A stretch of 64,000 nt of DNA from Bacteroidales bacterium (GCA_028687995.1 JAQTZA010000005.1:62001-126000); one strand, 5' to 3'. Numbered from the stretch's first letter, positions 19,491 through 29,834 are shown. Notes: generated from the sequence alone by a model not told the origin. Translations and numbers: made by a program.

Positions 19491-19498
19491 TACATTTG
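19491..19498 (+). promoter_or_regulatory. promoter -7 box of ahcY
   Basis: TACATTTG matches TAnnTTTG. It overlaps an in-frame ATG at 19496, which rules that ATG out and supports ATG 19523 as the real start. Confidence 0.65.
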
Positions 19499-19522
19499 CA
19501 CTCAATTTATTTTTATACTATT

Positions 19523-20941
19523 ATGTCAGAAAAATTATTTACAGAATTACCTTATAAAGTAGCCGACATGAGTCTGGCTGACTTCGGAAGAAAAGAGATA
19601 GAGTTAGCAGAAATAGAGATGCCCGGTCTGATGGCTTTGCGCGAAAAATACGGTAAAGAAAAACCATTGAAAGGTGCTCGCATTATGGGATCTCTTCACA
19701 TGACCATACAAACTGCAGTATTGATTGAGACGTTGGTAGAACTGGGTGCTGATGTTCGTTGGGTAAGCTGCAATATTTATTCTACGCAGGACCACGCAGC
19801 AGCAGCCATTGCGGCAGCAGGTGTGCCGGTGTTTGCTTGGAAAGGCGAAACCCTCGAAGAGTATTGGTGGTGTACGTTGCAAGCACTTCGTTTTCCCGGT
19901 GGCAAAGGCCCAACCCTCATTGTAGATGATGGTGGCGATGCTACGATGATGATTCACATTGGTGTGGATGCCGAAAAAGATGCTTCGATACTAGACCGCA
20001 AAGCAGATACAGAAGACGAAATCGAATTGTTGAAGATTTTGAAAAAAGTAGTAGCTGAAGATAAAACAATCTGGACAAATATGTTGCCTGAACTTCGCGG
20101 TGTTTCGGAAGAAACTACTACCGGCGTTCACCGTTTGTATCAGATGATGCAAGAAGGCAAATTGTTGTTCCCAGCGTTTAACGTGAACGATTCGGTTACG
20201 AAATCGAAATTCGATAATCTATATGGCTGTCGAGAATCGTTGGCAGATGGTATTAAACGTGCTACCGACATCATGTTGGCGGGCAAAGTGGTTGTGGTTT
20301 GCGGGTATGGCGATGTGGGCAAAGGTTGTGCAAACTCGATGCGCTCGTATGGCGCTCGTGTGATAGTTACTGAAATTGATCCAATTTGCGCTTTGCAAGC
20401 AGCTATGGAAGGCTTCAAAGTGACCACTATCGAAGATGCACTTCACGAAGGCGATATCTATGTAACAACGACTGGAAACTGTGATATCGTGACAATTGAT
20501 CACATGGTGAAGATGAAAAACAATGCCATTGTTTGTAATATTGGTCACTTCGACAACGAAATTCAGGTTGAAAAACTGAAAACATACCCAGGCATGAAGG
20601 CTCGTAACATCAAACCACAGGTCGATCAGTACTTCTTCCCAGAAGGACACTCAATCATCTTGTTGGCAGACGGTCGCTTGGTGAATTTGGGTTGTGCTAC
20701 AGGTCACCCTTCGTTTGTGATGAGTAACTCGTTCACCAACCAAACATTGGCTCAAATCGAATTGAATCTCAATGATTATGAGGTAGGTGTGTATGTGTTG
20801 CCAAAACGCCTTGACGAAGAGGTGGCTCGCTTGCACTTAGAGAAAATTGGTGTAAAATTGACTCAACTGACTGACAAACAAGCTTCTTATTTGGGTATTG
20901 ATGCTCAAGGGCCATACAAAGCTGATCATTATCGGTATTAA
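19523..20941 (+). CDS. ahcY: adenosylhomocysteinase (S-adenosylhomocysteine hydrolase)
   Basis: Hydrolyses S-adenosylhomocysteine to adenosine and homocysteine, removing the inhibitory product of methyltransferases. The product has 472 residues from ATG 19523. It shows [19 protein letters not shown], the catalytic-lysine/aspartate region [20 protein letters not shown], the NAD-binding [14 protein letters not shown], and the C-terminal [13 protein letters not shown] and the KADHYRY tail. The longer frame from 19496 is rejected because the -7 box overlaps it. It is preceded by about 200 bases of AT-rich DNA without a gene. Confidence 0.96.
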   Translation: MSEKLFTELPYKVADMSLADFGRKEIELAEIEMPGLMALREKYGKEKPLKGARIMGSLHMTIQTAVLIETLVELGADVRWVSCNIYSTQDHAAAAIAAAGVPVFAWKGETLEEYWWCTLQALRFPGGKGPTLIVDDGGDATMMIHIGVDAEKDASILDRKADTEDEIELLKILKKVVAEDKTIWTNMLPELRGVSEETTTGVHRLYQMMQEGKLLFPAFNVNDSVTKSKFDNLYGCRESLADGIKRATDIMLAGKVVVVCGYGDVGKGCANSMRSYGARVIVTEIDPICALQAAMEGFKVTTIEDALHEGDIYVTTTGNCDIVTIDHMVKMKNNAIVCNIGHFDNEIQVEKLKTYPGMKARNIKPQVDQYFFPEGHSIILLADGRLVNLGCATGHPSFVMSNSFTNQTLAQIELNLNDYEVGVYVLPKRLDEEVARLHLEKIGVKLTQLTDKQASYLGIDAQGPYKADHYRY

Positions 20942-20994
20942 TACCATTTGATGCGTAAATGGGGAAATGAAAAGAATTAAGAGAATGAATGAAT

Positions 20995-21070
20995 TAAAAA
21001 ATTCTCTTTTTTCTCTGCGAATTCTTTGCGTTCTCTGCGGTTAAGACTTAAGACTTATAACTTATGACTT
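20995..21070. repeat. short direct repeats upstream of the YfhO-like gene
   Basis: CTCTGCGAATTCTTTGCG and TTCTCTGCGGTTAA repeats are followed by AAGACTTAAGACTTATAACT units. The same ATAACTCATAACT style occurs at 13625-13650 and beside the S23-type gene at 9.5 kb. They look like dispersed intergenic repeats. Confidence 0.4.
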
Positions 21071-21077
21071 TCAAAAT

Positions 21078-23558
21078 ATGAAAATAGATTTTAAAAAACT
21101 GTTGCCTTATGGTCTGGCGATATTGGTATTTCTAGTAATATCGGTGGGCTATTTTTCTCCAGATGCGATTGAAGGAAAAGTACTTTCTCAGGGTGATATT
21201 CGTCAAGGTTTGGCGAATGGACAGGAGATTGGTACATATTTCCATAAAACAGGAGAATTGCCTCGTTGGACGGGTGGACTATTTTCAGGTATGCCTACTT
21301 ATCAGATTACGCCAAGTTATGGCTCTACTGATTTGGTGAAGCATATATCATCTATTTTAATGTTGTATCTGCCATCACCTATTGGATTGGTATTCTTGAT
21401 GTTGATTGGTTTTTTTATTTTGCTGAAAGCATTCCGAATGCGAACCGATTTGGCGGTTTTGGGTGCTATCGTATGGGCATTTTCATCCTATTTTTTCGTA
21501 TTGATTGAGGCTGGTCACATTTGGAAATTTGTAACATTGGCGTATGTGCCACCGACCATTGGCGGTATAATCCTCGCTTATAGAGGACGTTATTGGTTAG
21601 GTGGAATTGTGACTGCTATTTTTGTGATGTTGCAGATTTTGTCGAACCACGTGCAGATGTCATACTACTTCTTGTTTGTAATTGCGGCATTGGTGATTTC
21701 ATTTTTTGTAGAAGCTATTCGCACAAAACAATTGACTCAGTTTTTTAAAGCTAGTGTTGTTGTTTTGATTGCGGGAGTTATAGGGATTTCTGCTAATGTA
21801 TCGAGTTTGTATCATACGTATGAATATAGTAAACAGACCATACGAGCAAAATCGGAACTGACGCAAAAAGAATCTTCGAATCAAACCTCATCGGGTTTGG
21901 AGCGTGATTATATTACGCAATGGAGTTATGGCATATCTGAAACGTGGACATTGCTTGTCCCCAATGCAAAAGGTGGAGCGACCGGTGCTCTTGGGCAAAA
22001 TTCGACGGCTCGCGAAAAATTAGATCCGCAATATGCCGAGATGCTTTCGCAGCAAAATCAATATTGGGGAGACCAACCATTTACCTCTGGTCCAGTGTAT
22101 GTTGGTGCATTTATTTTGGCCTTGTTTATTTTTGCTCTTTTCGTGGTAGAAGGTTCGCTTTCATGGCCACTGTTTCTTGTAACAGCATTGAGCATCTTTT
22201 TGTCGTGGGGGAAAAACTGGATGGATTTCACCAATCTGTTCCTCGATTATATGCCAATGTATAATAAATTCCGTGCCGTATCATCTATTCTCGTGGTAGC
22301 GGAATTTACCATTCCATTGTTGGCATTGTTGGGATTGAAGAAAATCATCGAAAAACCAGCGATTGTTTTAGAGAACAAAAAGGCATCCATTACAGCACTT
22401 TCACTTACTGCTGGAGTATCGCTTCTTTTTGCATTGATGCCGACGGTTTTCTTCGATTTTTTGAGTCAGATGGAGATGGATAACTTTCTTCCGCAAGCTA
22501 AATCGAATCCTCAATTGATGCCAGTTTTAGATAATCTGCAAGTGGCACGCGAAGCCATCTTTACAGCTGATGCATGGCGTAGTTTCTTTATTGTAATTTT
22601 GGGTGCAGGAGTCTTATTCTTGTTAGCAAAAGATAAAGTCAAAAGTGGAATTGCGGTTGCATTAATAGCATTGCTCTGTTTGATTGATATGGGTGGAGTG
22701 AATAAACGTTACTTGAACAGCGATAAATTTATGTCGAAGCGTGAAGTAGCAAATCCTTTCCCGAAATCAGCTGCAGATGAACAAATTTTGCGAGATACTG
22801 ACCCCAATTACAGAGTTTTCAATATGACGGTTGATCCGTTTAATGATGCTACAACATCTTATTATCATAAATCAGTTGGAGGATATCATGCTGCAAAATT
22901 GCGTCGTTATCAAGAAATTATAGACCACTATTTGAGCAAAGAATTGGCAACATTGCAACATTTTCAAACTATAGAGGATTTTACTACAAAAAGTGATAGT
23001 CTCAAGATATTGAACATGCTCAATACCAAATATGTAATTGTGGGTACACAACAAGGTCCACAAGCGGTTCCAAATATTGGAGCAATGGGAAATGCATGGT
23101 TTGTTGATAAAGTAGATTGGGCAGAAAATGCTGATGAAGAGATATCGGCATTGGGCAAAATAGATTTGAAGAAAGTGGCTGTCGCTGATAAACGATTTGC
23201 TAATACTCTTCCTGCGAGTGTGGTGAGTCAAGATTCTACAGCAACCATTCGATTGACTTCATATAATCCTACAGAATTGAAATATAAATCACATTCTGCA
23301 CAGGCAGGAGTAGGTGTTTTCAGCGAAGTTTATTATCCAGAAGGTTGGGTGGCAACCATTGATGGCAAAGAAGCACCGATTGGTCGTGTGAACTACATCT
23401 TGCGTGCACTTGCTATCCCAGCAGGAGATCATGAAATTATATTTACGTATAAGCCAAAATCGATTGTTTTGACTGAAACAATTGCCTATTCTGCACTAGG
23501 AATTTTGATTTTGTCAATCATCGGCTTTTTGATTCTTGGAAGAAAAAGAAAAGAGTAA
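21078..23558 (+). CDS. YfhO-family multi-pass membrane protein
   Basis: An 826-residue membrane protein with 12 or so hydrophobic segments spread over residues 8-545 and at the C-terminus, and a periplasmic/extracellular domain of about 220 residues before the last helix. The layout (short first loop with the motif YFSPDAIEGKVLSQGDIRQ, long loop FSGMPTYQITPSYGSTD) is that of YfhO/GT-C type proteins thought to transfer sugars from polyprenyl carriers. In Gram-positives YfhO glycosylates lipoteichoic acid; the substrate in Bacteroidota is unknown. It is a single gene ended by a strong hairpin shared with the convergent LacI gene. Confidence 0.82.
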   Translation: MKIDFKKLLPYGLAILVFLVISVGYFSPDAIEGKVLSQGDIRQGLANGQEIGTYFHKTGELPRWTGGLFSGMPTYQITPSYGSTDLVKHISSILMLYLPSPIGLVFLMLIGFFILLKAFRMRTDLAVLGAIVWAFSSYFFVLIEAGHIWKFVTLAYVPPTIGGIILAYRGRYWLGGIVTAIFVMLQILSNHVQMSYYFLFVIAALVISFFVEAIRTKQLTQFFKASVVVLIAGVIGISANVSSLYHTYEYSKQTIRAKSELTQKESSNQTSSGLERDYITQWSYGISETWTLLVPNAKGGATGALGQNSTAREKLDPQYAEMLSQQNQYWGDQPFTSGPVYVGAFILALFIFALFVVEGSLSWPLFLVTALSIFLSWGKNWMDFTNLFLDYMPMYNKFRAVSSILVVAEFTIPLLALLGLKKIIEKPAIVLENKKASITALSLTAGVSLLFALMPTVFFDFLSQMEMDNFLPQAKSNPQLMPVLDNLQVAREAIFTADAWRSFFIVILGAGVLFLLAKDKVKSGIAVALIALLCLIDMGGVNKRYLNSDKFMSKREVANPFPKSAADEQILRDTDPNYRVFNMTVDPFNDATTSYYHKSVGGYHAAKLRRYQEIIDHYLSKELATLQHFQTIEDFTTKSDSLKILNMLNTKYVIVGTQQGPQAVPNIGAMGNAWFVDKVDWAENADEEISALGKIDLKKVAVADKRFANTLPASVVSQDSTATIRLTSYNPTELKYKSHSAQAGVGVFSEVYYPEGWVATIDGKEAPIGRVNYILRALAIPAGDHEIIFTYKPKSIVLTETIAYSALGILILSIIGFLILGRKRKE

Positions 23559-23578
23559 AAAAGATAATGATATAAAAC

Positions 23579-23615
23579 AAAGTCCTTGTTTGAAATTTTC
23601 AATCAAGGACTTTTT
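23579..23615. terminator. bidirectional terminator between the YfhO-like and LacI-family genes
   Basis: AAAGTCCTTG and CAAGGACTTTTT arms form a hairpin with T runs usable from the plus strand (A-rich on the other side, serving the minus strand as well). Confidence 0.75.
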
Positions 23616-23617
23616 AT

Positions 23618-24673
23618 TTAGGTGAATTCAACATTTTCTTTAATTATAATGTCGATGGGCATGTAGTTTATCTTTATCGGTATTCGGTTGAAAAGCAGAT
23701 TTTCACACAACGCCTTCACGCTTAAATAGCCCTGTTCTTCTGGGCGTTGAGCCAATAAGAATTGAGCATCATCATTTCGAAGCGACTCTTTGTTGCGTTC
23801 AAGAATATCATACCCAACGACCTTTATATCTGAGCGATTTAGCTGTTTGAGATAATCGGTAATTAAATAAGTTAAGGAGTTGAAAATAACAGCACCAGTA
23901 GTTTCGGGGTGCTTTTCTAAATATTGATTTAACTCTTCGATATTTCTTTCGTTGTCAGATGCTATCAGTCCAATGGTGTGGGTTTTGAAATCTGAATGAA
24001 ATTGAGTCATATAGTTCAAGAAACCTTTCTCTCTCTCCATGGTTTGATTCGACCCCAAATCGCCTTTTCGATAGGTGTGAAACATGGCGATTGTTGCATC
24101 ACTGTTCAGCATAGATGTTAATAGTTTGGCTGCAATTTCACCACTACGAAAAGAGTCTTGGCCATAATACGCCAACATATTTACATTGGGAATATGGGAA
24201 TCCAGAAAAACAAATGGTATCTTTTTTAAATTTAACTTTGCAATAAAGTTGATGGATTCTTCTTTAAAAAAAGGTGGAAAGATGATTCCGTCTGGATTTA
24301 GATTCAATACAGATTCAAAAGCTTTGCTACAACTGTATAAATCATATTGATCGAAATGAATAATACGGATATAGACATTCAACATCGACATCTCCTCGTG
24401 AGCACGTTCGATGCCTTCAGCCACACCTTCCCAATAATCACCAGGATTGTAAATTGGAATGATGCAAATCAGATTTATTTTTCTTTTTTGTGCTAAAGCA
24501 GAAGCGTAAAGGTTTGGCTTATAGTCTATTTGTGCAAGCGCTTCTTCAACTTTCTTTCTGCTTTTTGGCGAAACATTTCCGCGATTATGCAATACTCTGT
24601 CAACTGTACCCTCGGATACGCCTGCCAATAGAGCAATATCTTTTATCCTTGTTTTTTCATGGCTCTTTTCCAT
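23618..24673 (-). CDS. LacI-family transcriptional regulator of the uronate locus
   Basis: A 351-residue DNA-binding regulator. The N-terminal HTH reads TRIKDIALLAGVSEGTVDRVLHN (LacI type, with GTVDRV instead of the more common ATVSRV) and the hinge is YKPNLYASALAQKRK. The rest is a periplasmic-binding-protein-like effector domain of the type found with rhamnose/uronate operons in Bacteroidota. ATG 24673 is preferred to a TTG two codons earlier. The gene is divergent from uxaC, so it probably senses a hexuronate or KDG-type intermediate and controls both directions. Two inverted repeats in the intergenic region are candidate operators. Confidence 0.88.
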   Translation of the reverse strand: MEKSHEKTRIKDIALLAGVSEGTVDRVLHNRGNVSPKSRKKVEEALAQIDYKPNLYASALAQKRKINLICIIPIYNPGDYWEGVAEGIERAHEEMSMLNVYIRIIHFDQYDLYSCSKAFESVLNLNPDGIIFPPFFKEESINFIAKLNLKKIPFVFLDSHIPNVNMLAYYGQDSFRSGEIAAKLLTSMLNSDATIAMFHTYRKGDLGSNQTMEREKGFLNYMTQFHSDFKTHTIGLIASDNERNIEELNQYLEKHPETTGAVIFNSLTYLITDYLKQLNRSDIKVVGYDILERNKESLRNDDAQFLLAQRPEEQGYLSVKALCENLLFNRIPIKINYMPIDIIIKENVEFT

Positions 24674-24708
24674 ATACAAATTTTTAAGAAATGATAAATT
24701 TCTTTAAT

Positions 24709-24774
24709 ATTGCTAATTTATGATGCAAAAATAGCAATTTATTTGCGGCAAAACAAATAAAAACCATATCTTTG
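24709..24774 (+). promoter_or_regulatory. uronate operon promoter with two candidate operators
   Basis: The 24680-25111 gap has no gene. It carries TATCTTTG (24767-24774) with TTTG (24742-24745) 21 bases upstream, a Bacteroidota-type promoter toward uxaC. ATTGCTA/TAGCAAT (24709-24715, 24732-24738) and TTATTTG/CAAATAA (24739-24745, 24754-24760) are inverted repeats lying on and just before the -33, as expected for LacI-family control. Confidence 0.55.
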
Positions 24775-25026
24775 TGTGCGAACACAGTATTCGGGTAATC
24801 AATCATTATTTTATTGTAACTATCATTATTGCAGGTAAATATGTTATATATGAAGGCTTGTATGTTGGATTTGTATGACGTTTTATTATTCTGTTAATTC
24901 TGAGCAATAGACTTCAATTTTTGATATGAGACGATTTATGGTGATCATAAGATGAGTTTTATATGACCTTAGAATAAATTATTAGCTGACGAAATGAGCA
25001 TGACAAATAATCTCTATTGCTATCGG

Positions 25027-25111
25027 ATGACATACAAGTAAATGTTTATGGGTGTACCTGCTTGATAGCAACCAGGTTCCATCTGGCAATTTAAATAAAA
25101 ATTATAAACAC
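25027..25111 (+). promoter_or_regulatory. 5' leader segment of uxaC, shared with another gene in the window
   Basis: The mRNA leader of about 330 bases ends with a segment that closely matches the sequence just before the gene at 39381: AATGTTTATG, then GTTCCATCTGGCAATT and AAATAAAAATTA up to the ATG. The two differ by a 20-base insertion here that contains ACCTG/CAGGT arms. Its function is unknown. Confidence 0.4.
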
Positions 25112-26518
25112 ATGAAAAACTTTATGGACGAGAATTTCCTTCTCGAAACAGAAACAGCAAAGATTCTTTACCATAATCACGCATCAAAAATGCCGATTAT
25201 TGATTATCACTGTCACCTTGTGCCCGAAATGGTAGCCGTTGACCGTAAGTTCGATAACTTGGGTCAGATTTGGCTCGAAGGCGATCACTACAAATGGCGG
25301 GCGATGCGCACCAATGGCATCGACGAACGATTTATCACCGGAAAAGAAACCACCGATTGGCTGAAATACGAAAAGTGGGTGGAAACGGTGCCTTACACGA
25401 TGCGTAATCCACTTTATCATTGGACACACCTTGAGTTGAAAACAGCATTTGGTGTGAATAAAATTCTAAAACCCGAAACTGGCAAAGAGATTTACGACGA
25501 GTGCACAGCTAAATTGCGCACACCCGAATTCTCGGCACGTGGATTAATGAATCACTTCAATGTGCAAGTGGTTTGCACTACTGACGATCCGATCGATTCG
25601 TTGGAATACCATCTGGCAGTGCAACGCGATAATTTCAGTTGCAAAGTGTTGCCTACTTGGCGTCCAGACAAAGCTATGGCGGTAGAAGTGCCTGCCGATT
25701 TTAGAGCGTATATCGAGAAGTTATCGGAGGTTTCTGGCGTGACCATTACCAAATTCGCTGATGTGATTGCAGCGTTGCAAGTGCGTCACGATTTCTTCGC
25801 GTCCGTGGGTTGTAAATTAAGTGATCACGGAGTGGAAGAATTTTATGCAGATGATTATACTCTTGCCGAAATAGATGCTATATTTGATAAAGTGTTTGGT
25901 GGAACAGCATTGACTCCTGTTGAAATACTGAAATACAAATCGGCCATGATGTATGAATTTGCCATTATGGATAATGCGAAAAGCTGGACCCAGCAGTTGC
26001 ACTATGGCGCAATTCGCAACAACAACGGACGTATGTTTAAGCAACTTGGAGCCGATACTGGTTTTGATTCTATTGGCGATTTTAGCGTGGCCAAATCGTT
26101 ATCTAAATTCTTAAACAGATTGGTGACAGATAATCAACTTCCTAAAACCATTATCTATAACCTTAACCCGAAAGATAATGATATGATTGCCACCATGATT
26201 GGCAATTTTCAAGATGGAACTGTGGCTGGCAAAATCCAGTTTGGCTCAGGATGGTGGTTTCTCGATCAAGAAGTTGGTATGATTAATCAACTAAACAGCC
26301 TTTCCGTGCTAGGTTTGCTTAGCCGTTTTGTAGGAATGCTCACCGATTCACGCAGCTTCCTCTCTTATCCTCGTCATGAATATTTCCGTCGAATTCTATG
26401 TAATTTGATTGGTAAAGATGTAGAACGTGGAGCTCTACCTGCTAGCGAATTAGCCTTTTTAGGTCAAATGGTGGAAGATATCAGCTACAACAACGCAAAA
26501 AACTATTTTAAATTCTAA
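25112..26518 (+). CDS. uxaC: glucuronate/galacturonate isomerase
   Basis: First enzyme of hexuronate breakdown: D-glucuronate to D-fructuronate and D-galacturonate to D-tagaturonate. The 468-residue product (start MKNFMDENFLLE) belongs to the amidohydrolase fold, with the metal-site IIDYHCHLVP near residue 31, FNVQVVCTTDDPIDSLEYH near 150, and HYGAIRNNNGRMF, GSGWWFLDQ and DSRSFLSYPRHEYFRRILC toward the end. A frame extension of 20 codons upstream has no family resemblance and is rejected. It is the first gene of the operon, 4 bases ahead of the oxidoreductase gene. Confidence 0.95.
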   Translation: MKNFMDENFLLETETAKILYHNHASKMPIIDYHCHLVPEMVAVDRKFDNLGQIWLEGDHYKWRAMRTNGIDERFITGKETTDWLKYEKWVETVPYTMRNPLYHWTHLELKTAFGVNKILKPETGKEIYDECTAKLRTPEFSARGLMNHFNVQVVCTTDDPIDSLEYHLAVQRDNFSCKVLPTWRPDKAMAVEVPADFRAYIEKLSEVSGVTITKFADVIAALQVRHDFFASVGCKLSDHGVEEFYADDYTLAEIDAIFDKVFGGTALTPVEILKYKSAMMYEFAIMDNAKSWTQQLHYGAIRNNNGRMFKQLGADTGFDSIGDFSVAKSLSKFLNRLVTDNQLPKTIIYNLNPKDNDMIATMIGNFQDGTVAGKIQFGSGWWFLDQEVGMINQLNSLSVLGLLSRFVGMLTDSRSFLSYPRHEYFRRILCNLIGKDVERGALPASELAFLGQMVEDISYNNAKNYFKF

Positions 26519-26522
26519 CAAT

Positions 26523-27335
26523 ATGTCGAATCTATTTTCTGTGAAAGACAAAGTAGTCCTTATAACCGGAGGGTATGGGATTCTTGGAAAATCAATGGTG
26601 CACCATTTCGCTGCCGAAGGGGCGAAAGTTGTCGTGCTCGGACGAAATGCCGAAGCTGGCGAAGCCTTAGTTGCTGATGTAAAATCGAAAGGCAATTATG
26701 CTCTGTTTGTGAAGTGTGATGTGGTTAATCGGGAAATGCTAGATCAAGCTTACGACGTGATTATGAAGCATTTTGGTCGTATCGATGTGTTGATTAATGG
26801 AGCAGGAGGTAATATGCCTGGAGCGACTATCCCACCAGATAAAACAATTTTCGACTTAGATGTAGATGCTTTGAAGAGTGTGGTGGATTTGAATCTTTTT
26901 GGAACAATTCTTCCAACAATTGTTTTCTCAAAAGCGATGGCAGAACAGAAAGAAGGAGTTATCATTAATGTTTCATCTGAATCTTCTATTCGACCTTTGA
27001 GTCGCGTGTGTGGTTACGGCGTTGCAAAGTCTGCCGTCAATAATTTTACCCAATACATGGCAGGTGAATTGGCTTTGAAATTCGGATCAGGTCTTCGAGT
27101 GAATGCTATTGCTCCGGGATTTTTTCTAACAGAACAAAACCGTACCTTGTTGACAAATCCAGATGGAAGTTACACGGATCGTGCTAAAACAATTATTGCA
27201 CACACACCTTTCCGTCGTTTTGGAGAGCCCCAGGAATTGCTAGGCACACTGCAATGGCTGGCGAGCGACGCATCGAAATTTGTCACTGGTACATTGACCG
27301 TTATCGATGGTGGTTTCGACGCATTTTCTATTTAG
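26523..27335 (+). CDS. SDR-type D-mannonate oxidoreductase (fructuronate reductase)
   Basis: A 270-residue short-chain dehydrogenase: TGGYGILGKSMVHHF (NAD(P) binding), NGAGGNMPG, the Ser in NVSSESS and the YGVAKSAVNNF catalytic Tyr/Lys, and a C-terminal SKFVTGTLTVIDGGFDAFS. In uronate operons this SDR takes the place of the unrelated E. coli UxuB and reduces D-fructuronate to D-mannonate. The assignment rests on family plus position, starting 4 bases after uxaC and preceding uxuA; a gluconate-5-dehydrogenase-like activity is the alternative. Confidence 0.85.
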   Translation: MSNLFSVKDKVVLITGGYGILGKSMVHHFAAEGAKVVVLGRNAEAGEALVADVKSKGNYALFVKCDVVNREMLDQAYDVIMKHFGRIDVLINGAGGNMPGATIPPDKTIFDLDVDALKSVVDLNLFGTILPTIVFSKAMAEQKEGVIINVSSESSIRPLSRVCGYGVAKSAVNNFTQYMAGELALKFGSGLRVNAIAPGFFLTEQNRTLLTNPDGSYTDRAKTIIAHTPFRRFGEPQELLGTLQWLASDASKFVTGTLTVIDGGFDAFSI

Positions 27336-27433
27336 TGATGGCTTGCGCTAGTCCGTTTTTTTGAATTAACCTTTAGAAATTTGATGCTCGTGAATGACCG
27401 ACAGTCAGAGTATTCATTTTAATTTATCGAAAT

Positions 27434-28603
27434 ATGTATTTATGTAAACAGTCCTGGAGATGGTACGGCCCGAATGATCCGGTATCGTTGTGGGACATTC
27501 GCCAGGCAGGAGCTACAGATATTGTTACTGCATTGCATCAGATTCCAAATGGAGAAGTTTGGCCGGTTGAGGCTATTCAGTATCGTAAACGAATGATTGC
27601 CGAAGCTGGATTGATCTGGTCGGTGGTCGAAAGTGTGCCTGTACACGAGGATATTAAAAAACAGACAGGAGATTACAAGAAATATATTGAGAATTACAAA
27701 CAGACCATTCGTAATCTGGCAGAATGCGATATTCGCATTGTGACGTATAACTTTATGCCTATTTTGGATTGGACTCGCACCGATTTGGCTTATGAAATGG
27801 CTGATCGTTCCAAGGCTCTCCGTTTTGAAATGGCTGCATTTGTAGCATTCGACTTATACATACTCAAGCGACCCAATGCTGAAAAAGATTATACTGTAGA
27901 TCAGATTGCAAAAGCCAAAGCACGTTTCGATGGAATGAGCGATGCAGAAAAAGAAAAGTTGACTCGTAATATGATTGCTGGTTTGCCAGGTGCTGAAGAG
28001 AGTTTTTCGCTGGAGCAATTCCAAAAAGCACTGGATACTTACAGCGGAATCGACAAAACCCAATTAAGAAACAACCTAATCTATTTTATCAACGAAATTA
28101 CACACGTCGCTGATGAAGTTGGAGTAAAGATGGCGATTCACCCCGATGATCCACCTCGCTCTATTCTTGGCTTGCCCCGAATATTGAGCACTGCCGAAGA
28201 TGTGCGAAAACTGTTTGCTGCAGTTCCTAGCCTAGCAAACGGCATCTGCCTGTGCACCGGCTCGTTTGGTGTTTCATCAATCAACGATTTAACTTCCATG
28301 CTGCGCGAATTTGGTGAACGGTTGTATTATGTTCACTTTAGAAGCACGCGTCGAAACGACGAAGGCGATTTCTATGAAGATAACCATTTAGAGGGAGATG
28401 TGGATATGTATGAAGCGATGAAGGCACTCTTGGTAGTGCAATATACCTACAAACGAAATATTCCTATGCGACCCGATCACGGACATCAAATGCTGGATGA
28501 TTTACACAAAAAAACGAATCCCGGTTATTCGGCTATCGGTATGTTAAGAGGAATGGCAGAGTTGCGTGGCTTAGAAATGGGCATTTCAAGAACACTTTTT
28601 TAA
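27434..28603 (+). CDS. uxuA: D-mannonate dehydratase
   Basis: Dehydrates D-mannonate to 2-keto-3-deoxygluconate (KDG), using a divalent metal. The 389-residue product fits the UxuA family: [26 protein letters not shown]-type [25 protein letters not shown] (metal ligand His), [17 protein letters not shown] and MRPDHGHQM close to the C-terminus. It lies third in the operon, 98 bases after the oxidoreductase gene. Confidence 0.96.
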   Translation: MYLCKQSWRWYGPNDPVSLWDIRQAGATDIVTALHQIPNGEVWPVEAIQYRKRMIAEAGLIWSVVESVPVHEDIKKQTGDYKKYIENYKQTIRNLAECDIRIVTYNFMPILDWTRTDLAYEMADRSKALRFEMAAFVAFDLYILKRPNAEKDYTVDQIAKAKARFDGMSDAEKEKLTRNMIAGLPGAEESFSLEQFQKALDTYSGIDKTQLRNNLIYFINEITHVADEVGVKMAIHPDDPPRSILGLPRILSTAEDVRKLFAAVPSLANGICLCTGSFGVSSINDLTSMLREFGERLYYVHFRSTRRNDEGDFYEDNHLEGDVDMYEAMKALLVVQYTYKRNIPMRPDHGHQMLDDLHKKTNPGYSAIGMLRGMAELRGLEMGISRTLF

Positions 28604-28643
28604 TCAGAAAATCATTTAATTCGGATATTTAAATTTGAGTACC

Positions 28644-29723
28644 ATGAGCATAAAACTTAGAGAAGATTTTTCTTACTCGCTATTAGTTGCCACCAGTATG
28701 GGTGTGCGTATCACTCCTGTAAACGGACAACCCGTTCATAGTAGTAGTTTGTTTCAAATGCAGGCAACCAGCGCCGAAACTAACGTGGCCAGTGTGCCTT
28801 CGTTTCTTGGTCTTCCGGTAAAAGTATTGACAACATTTGTAAAAGATAGTCCGATTGCTCAATTTATTAAAAGCGATTTGAGAAGTCGTTTTATGGATTA
28901 CGAAGGTCCCGAAGTAGCGCAAGCAGATCCATGGGGCTATCGTCATCAATTTAATATTGCTGATAGCGGATTTGGAACGAGAGGTCCTCGTGTGCTGAAT
29001 GATCGTGCCGGCGAAGTTGGTCGTACGTTGAACGTGAAAGATTTCGATTTAGAAAGAATTTTTGGTCAAGAAGGCGTTCAAATTCTGCACTTGTCGGGTT
29101 TGATTGCCGCTTTGTCGCCTGAAACCAGCGAATTCTGTTTGCAATTGGCTCGTTTTGCCAAGAAACACGGCACTCGTATCTCTTTTGACTTGAACTATCG
29201 TGCCTCTTTTTGGAAAGGCCGCAACGCTGAATTGCGTTTGTTGTTTACCGAAATTGCGTCCGTTTCTGATATCTTAATTGGTAACGAAGAAGATTTTCAA
29301 CTTTGCTTGGGCATCGAAGGCCCAGAAGCAGGTGGACAAGGAATCAAAGGTCAGATAGAAGGATTCAAAGGAATGATTGGTCGTGTGAAAGAAGAATTCC
29401 CGAATGCCTCTGTTTTTGCAACTACGTTGCGTGAAGTTGTCAGTGCAAATGAACATCTTTGGGGTGCCATTATGTTATCTGGTGAGAATTGGCAAGTGAT
29501 TGAACCAAGAAAAATCAATGTTCTTGACAGAATTGGTGGGGGAGATGGCTTCGTAGGCGGTTTACTTTATGCCATCTTAAAAGGATGGGATGAAGAGAAA
29601 TGGCCTCAATTTGGTTGGGCAACCGGTGCATTGGCTACCACATTCCTTACCGACTATGGACAACCCGCTGACGAAGAGATGGTTTGGAGCATCTGGGGCG
29701 GAAATGCACGAGTGAAACGATAA
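28644..29723 (+). CDS. PfkB-family sugar-acid kinase (second kinase of the locus)
   Basis: A 359-residue ribokinase-fold kinase whose layout parallels the KdgK encoded at 34392: LHLSGLIAALSPETSEF, ISFDLNYRASFWKGR and the catalytic loop DRIGGGDGFVGGLLYAIL (GGGD instead of GAGD, as in KdgK here). It contains a Gly/Lys-rich insertion (GPEAGGQGIKGQIEGFKG) near residue 225. ATG 28644 is preferred over a TTG three codons earlier. It could be a KDG kinase duplicate or a kinase for another aldonate such as gluconate or mannonate; context with Gnd makes a gluconokinase role attractive but unproven. Confidence 0.8.
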   Translation: MSIKLREDFSYSLLVATSMGVRITPVNGQPVHSSSLFQMQATSAETNVASVPSFLGLPVKVLTTFVKDSPIAQFIKSDLRSRFMDYEGPEVAQADPWGYRHQFNIADSGFGTRGPRVLNDRAGEVGRTLNVKDFDLERIFGQEGVQILHLSGLIAALSPETSEFCLQLARFAKKHGTRISFDLNYRASFWKGRNAELRLLFTEIASVSDILIGNEEDFQLCLGIEGPEAGGQGIKGQIEGFKGMIGRVKEEFPNASVFATTLREVVSANEHLWGAIMLSGENWQVIEPRKINVLDRIGGGDGFVGGLLYAILKGWDEEKWPQFGWATGALATTFLTDYGQPADEEMVWSIWGGNARVKR

Positions 29724-29727
29724 TTTA

Positions 29728-29821
29728 GAACCATATAGCCACATAGGGCACAGTAGAATTTGTTTGATATTTTCTAAAATATTTTATATAAAACTATATG
29801 TTCTATGTGTCTATGTGGTTA
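29728..29821. repeat. MITE-like element with CACATAG terminal inverted repeats
   Basis: A left arm GAACCATATAGCCACATAG (29728-29746, continuing to about 29752) and a right arm whose complement begins TAACCACATAGACACATAG (29799-29821) enclose about 45 bases of AT-rich DNA without a gene. The same arms flank the GxxExxY gene at 31144-31655, suggesting an empty version of that element. Confidence 0.6.
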
Positions 29822-29834
29822 AAAACATAGATAA

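Noticed and set aside
25052..25111. N-terminal extension of UxaC
   Set aside because: The extra 20 residues fall in the leader shared with the gene at 39381 and do not resemble UxaC.
28630..28637. TAAATTTG as an internal promoter before the PfkB kinase
   Set aside because: It lies only 7 bases before the start codon, which would give a leaderless mRNA inside an operon; probably chance.
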